From: Rotaria macrura
Lineage: Eukaryota > Rotifera > Eurotatoria > Philodinida > Philodinidae
Reading direction: 5' to 3'
NCBI GenBank assembly: GCA_900239685.1
Contig: OENT01000012.1
Coordinates: 62,001-126,000, forward strand
DNA length: 64,000 nucleotides
Positions within the stretch are counted from its first letter, which is position 1. Each line of letters starts with the position of its first letter. Shown here piece by piece: positions 42,801 to 54,342 of this stretch. A model generated the notes under the pieces. That model had not been told where the DNA came from and did no database searches. It saw nothing but the letters and a program-made list of their open reading frames with translations. The position numbers and the translations under genes were made by a program.

Positions 42801-43286
42801 TTTAACTTTCTCAGACGATTTATAACTTAGTACATTTAACTTTAATTTATTGACTTCGAATTTACGAACTATTGATTAATGGACAATGAGTTCATGTGTA
42901 ATTGACACGATAATGAAGCAAAATTCTTCTAATAACATAAAGAATAGAAAAACGTTTCTATGATTAATAATCGTAATTCATAATTTACTCTCGTCGAGCT
43001 TGTGCTTATAACTTTTTCGTATTTATGTATTTTAGATTCAGCACAATCTTTGTTTTCTCAATTAACTAATGCAACACGATTGTCGTGTGGTCTTGGTGTT
43101 GTATTGAATTTAATGAATGTAGCTCGACTTGAACTTAATTATACACTTCCATTATGGACACAAGTACACGATCGGTTCGTTTTTGTTCTTGAACATTTAA
43201 TATTCTTGGAATTATTGAAAAAACAAATTTTCTTTTCTAGAGTGATCAAAGGTTTTCAATTCGGTGTTGGCTTTACATTCATTTAA
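39835..43286 (+). CDS. SAMM50: SAM50/Tob55 mitochondrial outer-membrane beta-barrel assembly protein
   Basis: Nine exons join in frame to 460 aa: 39835-39870, 39942-40289, 41064-41197, 41251-41338, 41407-41544, 41617-41920, 41983-42132, 43036-43174 and 43241-43286. Human SAMM50 is about 469 aa. The protein is the core of the SAM complex, which folds and inserts beta-barrel proteins such as VDAC and TOM40. A POTRA-like start (INVNGIQRTKEDYIRQQ) precedes the Omp85-type barrel. Diagnostic stretches are VGQNEGSL, SFSWEGVWR, RKDAGHTLKSSIK, DRFFLGGPLNIRGFEYNGAGP, GGDCYWATGLHLYTPLPF and the C-terminal FQFGVGFTFI. The conserved (V/I)RGF motif of Omp85 barrels is present (IRGF). The start ATG follows TTTCTAG-GACAGTA, so a 5' untranslated exon or trans-splicing is possible. 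Two introns (774 and 903 bp) are long for this gene. Confidence 0.96.
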
Positions 43287-44004
43287 ACTTCATAGAAAAT
43301 TACTTTTAATAGACTTTGTATCGTGTGTTCGTTTTCTTTTTGACCGATATGTAGAATCGTTTTTTTCTCTTACATATAGAAACAATTTATTACGAAGAAC
43401 GACAAATGTAGATTTGGCGCTTGAAAACTTATAGATGGTATTGACGATTTTCCTGTGGATTTTATTTAGATGAAAGTTTAACAATCTTTTTGAAACTTTA
43501 TTTGAATAAGATACATTTTATTCTTGTTCAGTTCCTTTTTCGTTTATGAATAAGATGAAGACACATGATTCATCTTTTTCGTGTCGTTGCTTGTGTAGAT
43601 GTAACGACTTAGATGATAAAAAAACAAAGGACAGGGTAGACTCATTCATTTTATTATTATCTATGTATGTAATAATTGACGACATCTTTTTTCTTGAATC
43701 CGCGAAAGATGATATTATCATCTTGGATGACACAAAAGTAAAATGGTGATGATGAATAAGAGAGCTTTGTAAAGATTCCAAACATTTGAGATAATTTTCT
43801 ATTTGCCTTGTTATCACGAATAATTTTTTTTATAAATAAATCTTACTGAATTTAAATCGTAAGAAGTTTTCATTGAGACTAATCGTGACATGATTTTAGA
43901 TTCTTAATGAATTTAAAAATCTAAAATGATATACTAAATTAGTTCTTCTCGTACGATAATCGTAAATCTTATTTTCAAAATCTCCATAAAAACGTATCAA
44001 TCGA
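43287..44004. other. Spacer between SAMM50 and PAM16
   Basis: 718 bp, AT-rich. Overlapping frames on both strands at 43518-43817 read as low-complexity, Ser/Lys/Asp-rich sequence and are not supported. The spacer is too long to indicate a tight operon link. Confidence 0.5.
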
Positions 44005-44596
44005 ATGGTATGCATAATTTATTGAATAATTCTTTTTTTTTATCGTATTCCATCGAATTGTTCATAATTGTAAAGGCTAAACAATTGATTAAAATAGCAA
44101 TATTAGGTGCACAAGCTGTAGGACGAGCATTTACTCGTACTGTACGTCAAGAAATTCAATGTAAAACGCAACAAAAAAAAACAATATTTGCTAGAAAATA
44201 CATAGAAATTTTCGTTGTAATCTAGATGCTAAAACTGCGACACAATAAAACATCAGCAAACACTGTGCCAACCGATCGTATTACCGGTCTGACTTTAAAG
44301 GTAGATGTCTACTTTTCTGCAGCGTCACCATAGTTGCTTCTATCATCGTTTAGGAAGCGAAGCAAATTTTAAATCTGACTGATAATGATCTAAATGATAG
44401 TGAAAAAATAAATAAACAATACGAATATTTATTTAATTTGAACGATATAACGAAAGGTGGATCATTTTATTTACAATCGAAAATTTATCGAGCAAAAGAA
44501 CGTATTGACCAAGAATTTAAACAATCATCTTCACCAATGAAAAACTCGAATGGAAATAAACAGAAGAACGATTCTAATGATACAAATTCAACTTGA
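44005..44596 (+). CDS. PAM16: PAM16/TIM16 (Magmas) subunit of the mitochondrial import motor
   Basis: PAM16 is a J-like protein that pairs with PAM18 to regulate mtHsp70 at the TIM23 channel. Exon 1 contributes only the ATG (44005-44007), followed at once by a GTATGC intron. Exon 2 (from 44076) gives [22 protein letters not shown]. Exon 3 is 44226-44300 and exon 4 is 44354-44596. Exon 4 is unmistakable: [19 protein letters not shown], then [21 protein letters not shown]. The exon 2/3 join is ambiguous. A strong GTACGT donor after 44141 keeps the frame (128 aa) but loses the family's conserved RQE segment. The later donor after 44160 keeps VRQEIQ but puts exon 3 one base out of frame. Either the first donor is used or there is a 1-base sequence error. 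The short tail is Asn/Ser/Lys-rich. Confidence 0.9.
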
Positions 44597-44692
44597 TATA
44601 CTTTTTTTTTTAATGGAAATTATTATTTGTATTCTTTATACGGACAAAGACAGTTCTGAATTGAAATTCTCCTTACTTAGAAATCAAAATGA

Positions 44693-44708
44693 AATTCTAT
44701 TTTAGATA
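44693..44708 (+). promoter_or_regulatory. Candidate trans-splice acceptor before the PLC-gamma start
   Basis: The sequence TTCTATTTTAG lies four bases before the ATG and only about 100 bp after the PAM16 stop codon. It looks like a 3' splice site without any donor exon in between. Bdelloid rotifers are known to use spliced-leader trans-splicing, so this could be where a leader joins. The same pattern (TTTTTAG) precedes the second PLC copy at 59536. Confidence 0.5.
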
Positions 44709-47700
44709 ATGATAGATTCCAAAAGTAAGTCATGGATGATAGTGGAACAAACGTTTTCGGTTTTCGACCAATCAGAAAGTTCTGTCAAGTGTGATCATCA
44801 AAAAGCCTTACTTTTATTTAAACAACAAGGCAGTGGAAAGAAAACGTTTGGTTTATCTTGTTCAGCAACTAGTTCATCGTCACCGCTTTTCGCTAGTACG
44901 TCTACAGTAAGTATGTGTCATTTTTCTATAGATTTCAGAAAAAGAACTTCTTTCTTGTTTAACTATATCTATGATTATTTTAGTTTATCTTGAACGTATT
45001 CAATACATACAACGAGGAAGTTATGCGTTTAGTCATCGCTCTGCTCGTAATTTTAAGGAACTTCAAAAAAAAAGTCAAAATAAACTAACTGACCAACTTT
45101 ATCCTGAGCCATTACCAATCATAGAGATCTATTTTTATAAAGATGAACATCGTGTTGAATATCCTTACAGTCGTATCAGTTTTCGATGGAAGAACTCTGG
45201 TGAAAGAAAAAAGTTCTTTTTTTTTGGCAGATTTGTCGTGCAATCATAATTGTTACTTTAGTTGATCAATTGGATGAATGGATCGATGCTCTCTATGATG
45301 TTATTGAAGAAGCAAAAATTGCAAGTGAAACAGAGAAAATAAAGCGGTAAGCGATAATGGTTTGTTTTCTTTTTTTTAATTATAGGATATACATGATATT
45401 GTCTTTAATTAGATGGGTCTTACGAGAGTACGAAAAAGTAAAAGGATCAAATGAATATGCAATATTAGATTCAATCAATTCCTGGCTTTGCAATCAGTTT
45501 GGTCCTATTTCTGATCAACAATTAATTGATAGTCAAACTAAAATTTGCTCAGGTCACGATTCATATAAAATCAAATCTTCAGTATTTGAAGAATTATACA
45601 ACGATTTCATCAATAAATATCAAATGGTAAAATAGTTCTCTTTGAAGAAAATAAATTATTTATTATTTTCACTTAGGATCTATTGAAAATTATTGCACCT
45701 ACTCTATTAGAAAAGAAGTAATTAACCTATGACGCGAACGTTCTAGCATAAGATATTCGTTCAGTTTTGTACTATTTAGGCGCCACGTAGAAGAATAAAA
45801 AAACATTAGTCCAGTTAAAATTAGATTTTCATGACTTTTCTAAAAGTGTACGTTCGGAACACATTTGGGTAAAAACTGAACAAAATCAAATGAAAGAGAA
45901 TTTTTCTATCGACGAACTTGTAGAGTCAATTCCTTAGTAGAAAATTTTGAGAAAAGAATCTTTAAAAACCGTTCTTTTGTTTAAAACGAAAGTCTTCGAA
46001 AAATGCTTATAATCTTTTATTGTTTTTATTTTAATTTTGACCTATTGTAAAGCATGATTTTAGAAGAAAAGTCAACAGTCTAAAATAATCTAGTGCTTTA
46101 AATATTCTTAACTTCTAGATAGACAAGTAAGGAATAACAAGAAAAAGCTTTGTTTTTATTTGTCTGAAGCATTCGTTTGGATTAGTTTCGTTATTGTTTT
46201 TCACGGCAAATGATCTTTCGTTCAGAAAAAAGTTCCAATCTTATCTTTTTAAAGAGAATGACATTCATATTCTCTTTTTCCATCTCTCCATTAGTGTCTA
46301 AGCAGTACAAAACAAAAGACAACAACCTCTGCCAAAATATTCGTGTCATAATTTACTTTCTATTGTGATATTTTAAAATATTTCAACTTTTGTCCTTGGT
46401 TTTCATCTAGGTCAGTGTCACCTGAGATATTGGCGGCACATATCTGTAACAATTTAGAGCATCCACTAGAAGATGAAATAAATAAAATTCATAAATTTTT
46501 AAATCTAAAATCCAATCAAAATGAAATCAATTATAAACAAGTAACCAACGATTAGAGTATCATAAGTTAAAGTATCATTTTCTTCGATTTAGTGTGTTGA
46601 TTATCTATGGTCAGAAGCTAACTCAGCATTTAATCCAAAATCTCGTACAGTATGTACGGATGATATGAATCATCAGTTAAATCATTTTTGGATATCATCA
46701 AGTCACAATACGTATATAATATTGTTCAATTTAGTATTAATCAAATACTATACTGTGTCTTTTTTTTAGGTATTTGACAAAAAATCAAATATATCACCCA
46801 GCTTCTATCCATTGTTATATTCAAGCTTTGCTAAAGGGATGTCGATGTCTTGAAAGTAAGAGAAAAAAAGGAATTATCCTCGGACAAAACCATTCCAAGG
46901 TGATATAAATTCGTTCCATTGAATTACTATCGAATGTTTTCGGTTGTATGTCTGTTGTGACATATATATGCAAAGATATTTAAAAAATTCTTATACATAG
47001 ACTATACTTTCCTATGAAAAATAGTATCATTCAATACTACGTTCAATTTTCATATCTTTTCTAAAAATTGATGGCAAATTCTACACTATCCAGACTTAAA
47101 TTGCTCTATTCTTTCATCTGAACTCGAAGAACAAAGTAATAGTAGTGCTGCTGAAAATCTACCAGTGCATAAACTGAAAAATTTCTGAGATATCAATAGC
47201 CTGATTCATCTATTCATCAAGCATCTAGTGACACGTCAGCTAAGCCGAATATTTGATATCGACTGCAGATAGATGTAGAGTAGCAAATAAGAAACGAAAT
47301 CGAAAACAATATTCATGGAACGACTTTATTAAATAAAAGCACACATGGTAATTGTAGAGGAGTTTATAAATGATATTTTCTTTCGGTTTTTCTAAAAAAA
47401 ACTATTTTATCAAGTCGACGTTTTCGATAATCGAACCGGTAAGGAACCGATTGTGACACATAAAAACACGTGCATTGATCCGATATCATTACGTAACGTT
47501 CTTGAAGCTATATATGATTATGCTTTCGTTACTAGCGAGTATGATTCACAAATTGAAAGGAAAATTTTTCTTTTTCATTTTACTTGTCGAAATTCAGATA
47601 TCCAGTGATAATTTCCATTGAAAATCATTGTTCACCAGAACAACGATCAGTGATGGCTCGAATGTTTATTGAAATACTTGGTGGTAAGTATAGAATCTCA

Positions 47701-50700
47701 GAAAAATACATTCCAGTAGTAACTGACATTAAAAACCCTGTACACCAAATAGAAACACTTATTCAGTCATCTCTATCACCAAATGAAACTTGTTATCCCT
47801 CTCCTAATCAACTGAAAAGAAAAATCATTCTAAAGGTAGTGCTATGCTCAACAACACATAATGCTACTATTGTGATGCATACATTTGTTTCTCATTTGAA
47901 TAAAACCATTCCATTGTTCGTTGATAGGATTCCAAAATTGAAAATGCATCGTTGATGGAATCCACATCAAGTTTAGATTTAGACGAGCAAGCGGATTTTT
48001 CAATCAATGCTTCTGACGGCCGTGTTCAATTGTATGATTTCTCCAAAGGAGTACGCTTTTGATTATTTTAATCTCTTCGAGATTCATTCTTTCAAATAAC
48101 TATTCTTTCTCATATTATGGCATTATTGAGATAAAACAATTGTTAAAGTTAGTCGATTAAAAATTCTGGTCATTTGTTGCAGTTTAATAATAAACTCTAA
48201 TAAAACTTATGTTGATGTCTTTTCACTCTCTACTGAAAATTGAAATACGAATAAACATTTCCGATAAAATTCTATCCATTCATTCGATCAACGAATCACT
48301 ACATCGATCTAACACTGATAAGAACTCATGTAATTAACTAGTAATATCTGCTGTATTTTTTACCATGACAAGTTCAAATTCTGAAATGAATGAATAGGTA
48401 GTAGAGAGTCATTCTTTTTATTTAAGCTGGAATTGAGATTTGTGCCGTGAATCAGTATCTGTTTTTTGTGTCAACTACGTATGAGTAAAGAATTATTTCA
48501 TTTTTTAAATAAATTTTAGAGATGGCTCTACTATAACTATTCATGGAGAGATAAAGATCTAATTTTGGATAAAGATCAAGAAATAAATAAACCACGATAT
48601 GCAGATGATTATAGTAGTGAAGATGAAATCGAGGAGGTAAAATGAACAACTACACTTTCCGTTTTCGTTCATGATGATCAATACATTTTTATTTCGAATG
48701 TAAAAGATTTCACCCGAAGATGAATTAACACAAATTTGGTATCACAGAACCATTTCCCGTGAAGATGCAGAGCGTCTTCTTCTATCAAATGCCGGTTATG
48801 AAAGTGGGACCTTTTTGATTCGAAAGAGTCAAAACAATAACTGTTATTGTATTACTTTTCTGTGAGTCGTCTTCGCTCGATGTTTTTCTACTATGATTCA
48901 TAGACGAATAAATGTGTATTTCTCTCCTTAGTGCTTCAAATTTTTGTGTAAAAAGCATACAAATCGATGAAGAGAGAAATGAAGATGGAAAAGTTCGTTA
49001 TTCATTATCACAAACAAAATTTGAATCAATAGTAGATCTTGTTCGTTATTATCAAACATATGATTTTTCTCAAAATGTTAACGAATCGAAAACGCCCATT
49101 TTGTATCGGTTAGGAAAACCGATACCACGAGCAAACTGGCGTCAAGAACTTGAACGGCAACCATGGTATCAACCAACTGTAACACAAGAACAAGCTGAAC
49201 AATTGCTATTAGGTGTAAGTTGCAAATTTTTAAATAAAACGAATTTCATCTAATTTTATTCTATGATCTCAAATAAAAAATAGATCGGTGAAGAAATGAC
49301 ATTTCTCATACGGAATTCATCGAATCTTGAACGTCAAGATTATACACTATCTATTTATTGGAATGATAAGATACATCATGTGCCTATCTATCGTGATGGT
49401 TGGGATTTAGTGTTCATTTCATTAAAATTTACATGCTTAATGGAACTCGTTTATTATTATAATCGTATACCGATTTTCGTAACTTTCCGTTTACAAAAAC
49501 CTGCAAAAGCCTATACAGACTTTATCAAAGAGCAAGAAGTATTGATAGCACGAGGAATCATGCCGCAGATAATACTTTTCAAAGCATTAAATGATCATGT
49601 ATCCTTACCAATCAATAAGATTCGAACTCGTATGTTTTATTTTCTTAGGATGCTTTGTAATTTGAATGTATTTATTTGAAGTTCGTAAAAGTGTAAACGA
49701 TTGTGCTGTTGAAGTTCAATATTCTACTTATCAAGAAGATTGCAAAAGAATTGAAGGTTATTTTTTTAGATTCAATACAAGAGAATGTTATAAAACATTT
49801 ACAAAAATGCTTTGGATTGGCTCATCATCTGTTTCGTTAAAAGTTCCATCGGGTGATAATAATAGGACAAGTATAAGTCCTCCTTCTTCCACGATTCCTA
49901 GAAATGATTCAACATTGTCGGTATCGCATGATCAGTCACACCTATCGGGACCAAATCTTAATTCATTGATTATTTATTTTCAAGCTATTAAATTAAAAGC
50001 ATACGATATTAAAAAAGCACAAGATCTAGGTAAATTTTCTTTCTTCTTACACTACAATCAAGTTGCTTTTTCTAATTTATTAAAAACATGTATAGTGTGA
50101 GAAAAAAGATTTTACGAAAATACGATAGTAATTAGGCAATAGTTTGCTCTAGAACCGAATTTCTTATTTATCTCTCTACGAAAACAATATTGATCATCAT
50201 TCTCAAACATTAATTGACTTCGAGAGAGTACAAATGACATTGAATTTGTTGAACATTTCTTGAACGATTAAATTTGACTCTTAGTCATCAATAGAATATC
50301 AGCTAAATTGATATTATAAAATTCATAATCATGAAATGATAAATTCGATTATGTTACATTGAAGCATCCGGATATGATCCCAGATGTACTAAACTTATTT
50401 TTACACATTTAATAGAACAGTGATAATATTCATGTTTAGAAAAAATACGATCGTTCAAACAGATGATTTCATTATCTGCTAGCAAAGCAGCTGCATTTTG
50501 TTCGGATTTTCTATCAATGATTCTGTATGTTTTAATATATACATCGTGCACATACAAAAATAAATTAATATTTTCTTCGTATAGATTTAATCAAAAACAC
50601 TTTACTCGGATTTATCCTGATTTTTCAGGAAAATCTATAAGTTCTCGTAATTTTGAACTTTTTCAATACTGGTCTACGGGTTGTCAGTTGGTAGCACTCA

Positions 50701-52141
50701 ACTTTCAAACTCCAGGTAAGTATTTATTCAAAATGTTCTTTATCATTTACCATCGGATTCAACATATCTATGTATATAAACTAAGATGTTCCAATGCATA
50801 TCAACGCTGGTCGTTTTGCAGCTAATGGCGGGTAAGATTGAACCTTGTACTTAGAACACTCCAAAAGTACTGAGATTGAAATCTTAATACTGCATGATAC
50901 ATTTCAAACAGTTCTCTCTCTCTCTCCCTGTATAGTCTCGTCGAGGAAACAAAATACTCTATTTTCTTTGGTATTTGATCCTAATTCAATGAATATCCTA
51001 ATAATAAAATTTCTATAAGACCTATTCTTCTATTATACGTGAGTATTAAAATAATGATTTTTCATTTCTTCACAGAACTTGCTTGAATCTTTCGTCAGCG
51101 ATATCAATATAGACCTGAAGGTTGAGAATGCAATGTAAAAATCTCACGAGAACGTTAGTTTTCAAATAGATTGATTGGAAACGTTTAAAAAGACATGTTA
51201 ACAAACCTTTAATACAAGATTCTGTGCGTCATCATTCCTTCTTTTGAACGATGAAAAACGCAACTCTCTGTCTTGTTTTTATCCAAAACTGTATTCACAG
51301 AATGTTTTTATTAGGATAGTCGTTGAAGTAGGATCAACAAGAATAAAACATTGGGCATCTGTTTTTCAATCCGACTATTGAGATAGACATTTTCTTAAAG
51401 ATTATCTGACGATATTGAAATGCCAATCTCACTACTTTCGGACTGCTCTAAATACAATAAAATAGTAATGCTCATTTTAGCACGTAATTTGGTTTGCTTA
51501 TTTGGATGCTTCTGATTTTGCTTTCTATTATCTAGTTCTGGTTATATTCTTATGCCGAATTATATGCGAACGCTTTCTGCGGAAAAATCAAATATATGCA
51601 CACGACGTATTTCAATGAAACTTCGTATTCTTGCTGTTCGACATATACAATCAAGTAAATCAAAGAGCATTTCGAGTGTGCAAGTGAAAGCAACAATTAT
51701 TGGCCAGCAGAAACCTAATGAATGTCAAATTTTTTCAGGTATGTTTTTCATTTTCTCTAATTTGTATTCAATACTTAACTTCGAAACTAGCAACAATTTA
51801 TGGTCCATCGGGGATAGCCGATTCTAACCAATTATCAACGGCACAAAATCTTCAAACAGATGATGGTGATGCAGATATTTTGTATTTCGAAGTCTTGGCT
51901 GACAATGAAGAGCTTTGTGGACAATCGGCGATTCCATTATCATCACTGAGATCAGGTTTCACTTTTTTTCTCTCTTTCTTACAATATTCAAATTCTCTAA
52001 TGAGATTTTCAATTTCCTCGCATTTTTCTAGGTATTCGATCGGTACAATTATATGATAAATTTAATGAACGTCTCGACATGAGCGCTTTGCTTGTTGATA
52101 TTAATTTCAAAACTGGTATTGTACACTTCAATCAAATTTAG
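44709..52141 (+). CDS. PLCG1: Phosphoinositide phospholipase C, gamma class, copy 1, apparently without an SH3 domain
   Basis: Twenty-two exons, from 44709-44895 to 52032-52141, join in frame to 1183 aa. PLC-gamma cleaves PIP2 to IP3 and diacylglycerol downstream of tyrosine kinases. Domains in order: N-terminal PH (1-160), EF-hand region (165-290), X box (about 300-480), first half of a split PH (about 520-570), two SH2 domains (575-680 and 690-780), second half of the split PH (about 805-870), Y box (about 915-1040) and C2 (1055-1183). Catalytic features are HFWISSSHNTYL, GCRCLEIDVFD (Glu and Asp), IVTHKNT (second His) and ISIENHC (Glu). Both SH2 domains keep the arginine of the FLIR motif. 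About 35 residues separate the second SH2 from the PH half, too few for the usual 60-residue SH3. Exon 19 (50786-50831) is 46 bp. Some paralogue-shared introns exceed 400 bp. Confidence 0.93.
51240..51295. repeat. Partial copy of the foldback repeat family in a PLC-gamma intron
   Basis: ACGATGAAAAACGCAACTCT, then CTTGTTTTTATCCAAAACT, aligns with ACGATGAAAAACGCACATCT and CTTGTTCCTATTAAAACTT at about 7548-7590 in the TRPM intron element. It lies in the intron between PLC exons 19 and 20 (50832-51535). Confidence 0.6.
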
Positions 52142-54282
52142 TAGAATCTTTGTACATATCATATGTTTTAGTGTAATGAATTGTCCGATTCTCATGTGTT
52201 TGGCTATACTCAATTAAGAGCTACGCCTAAAAGAATATTCGAAAAACGGAATAAGAGAACCGTGATCATTATTCATATCTTTTTTCTAATTACTATGCAC
52301 TATTTGTGTACTACTTTTTTTTTATCGTACTCTCTTTTTCTTCATGTGTTTCTTTTCCTCGCATTCTGTGTCTTCAAAAAAGAAATATTCGATTGTAATT
52401 TGATTTTATGCAAGTGAGAGAAACACAACACGCACAACTGTGTGTGAAGAGAACAAAACAATACGAAAGAAAGAGAGAGCTCCAACATGATATTTCTCCT
52501 GTATGTCCTTTCTTGTCGTTCTAATTTTGTTACATTCATCAGTATGATCAACACCGGAATTGAATGTCAAGCATTTCTATAGGAGCATAATCGATATTAT
52601 TCGTACTTGACAACGTGTATTCGAACAATGGAGTATCAGAATCATAGTAAAAAAAATTATAAGTGCAGCATTATAAACGTTCTCATATCATGGGTATTAA
52701 TAATGATTCTATCTGGGAGCATTCGTGATCTACCAAGCCGATAATTTACAAATAAATATCTAATTGAACTCTTAGGTTAAATCAGAGGCTAACTTGAATT
52801 AAGTAAAACAAGATTTCCAATGACATTAGAACTTGCATTAACTTCCAACGTGAATCATTCCAATAATCAGATTTGATCAGATTCCGATTGAAATACAATC
52901 ATGTTCCATACATTTTTTTAGTATAAAACCAATGAAATGCTATCGAAATTATTGAATGGGAGTAACTTTCAGCTCCTACTGTAGGGCTTTAATGGAATCC
53001 GACTTTAGCCTTCAACACAACTCTAGTGACATCATCAGATTCTAATTAGTTCGTAATTCAGGAAAATAGGAGCCATTTGAAGATTCTTCTCTCGACGTCT
53101 GATCGGATTTCGCCAATTGATTAGATACCATACGATCTGGTCGGATCTGACATCAGATTATTGATGAACGTGAAATTATTTTGCGCCACTTAAACATAGC
53201 TTGAGTGAACTAACGATGATTCATACGCGCAATAAATTTCTTCAAAACACTTCGAACAGAACTGTTAGGACGCTTTAAACATTCCAAAATAATTAAGTAG
53301 AAATACAAGTTTTTTCGGCTACATTATGATTCGATTTACGGATGTTCTTTTACAATATAATGTAATAAACGCATAGTAAGGAAAGAATATAGGAAATTAA
53401 GGCGCTGTATCAAGAATTTAATGATATACTTGAGAAGAAAGAATAAAAATGATCACGAGAGAACTAAAATGAATGAAATCAGAAACAAGTAGGATGCTTA
53501 AAATTATCATCTTTTTGTTGAATCATGTTCTTGATTACTACTGTGACTGTCGACTTGGAAAAACACAACCAGCTACTACCTGGATATTTAAAACATGCGA
53601 CTATGAATAATTTGCAAAAATTAAATAAGTTAATTAATCAAGTATTTCTTCGCTCACATAGTCTCGTATTTGTTTTTTTTCTTTTTAAATAACGAATGTC
53701 AATTGATTGTTTACAACACTATAATCTCTCCCGAAACGAAAACCTTAAAGATGCATCCTTATTGATACTGTACATAGGACTCGACGTAGTCTTCAACTAA
53801 TTCACACCAAATTATTCTAATTTATTCTGCTTTCCTCTTGGACGCATGTTATCATCTCAATTAACCAAGACAAAAATTAAATTAAAAATTAATTTAGAAG
53901 TTCTCATTACAGTATCCAATTTTTAGACAAACAGATGACTAAAGTTCAAAAGATTTTCGATAGACAAAGCAACTCGACTATCTCTTTTTCTGATAAAATT
54001 TAATGAGCATTTACAAGTTTTCGTTGCCGACAGTTTCTCTTTGTACATGTATTCTTATCAACAGAACATTTGTTGTACAATTAAGAAGTACAAAATACAT
54101 GAGCAACTGTTTTCAATTGATATACGCTTCAAAACGTTTCACCTCTGATCATAATTGCTTTTTCCAGGTTCTTCGTTCAAATTTTGAATTCATAAGTTTA
54201 CCTCTTACTAGTTGTGTTAAATATCTCATTATCACGAACCCAGTTTAGTGGGACATATCTCCTGATACCATTGTTTTAGACA

Positions 54283-54342
54283 ACCCGGACAGAGAAGAAT
54301 ATGAGTCGTGGCTCATGCAGAAAAACATTGGAAACGGCAGGT
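54283..54342 (+). other. Possible orphan exon
   Basis: Between a TTGTTTTAG acceptor and an AG-GTAAATG donor, one frame reads DNPDREEYESWLMQKNIGNG. A second piece after TTCCTGCAG (about 54411) would add only a few residues before a stop. The composition is protein-like, but no family is recognised and no 5' partner is clear. Confidence 0.3.

Noticed and set aside
43518..43817. Open frames on both strands after SAMM50
   Set aside because: Low-complexity Ser/Asp/Lys-rich text on both strands, no splice context and no recognisable domain.
54003..54248. 81-aa plus-strand frame
   Set aside because: No recognisable family, and I could not join it to the nearby orphan exon in a convincing way.
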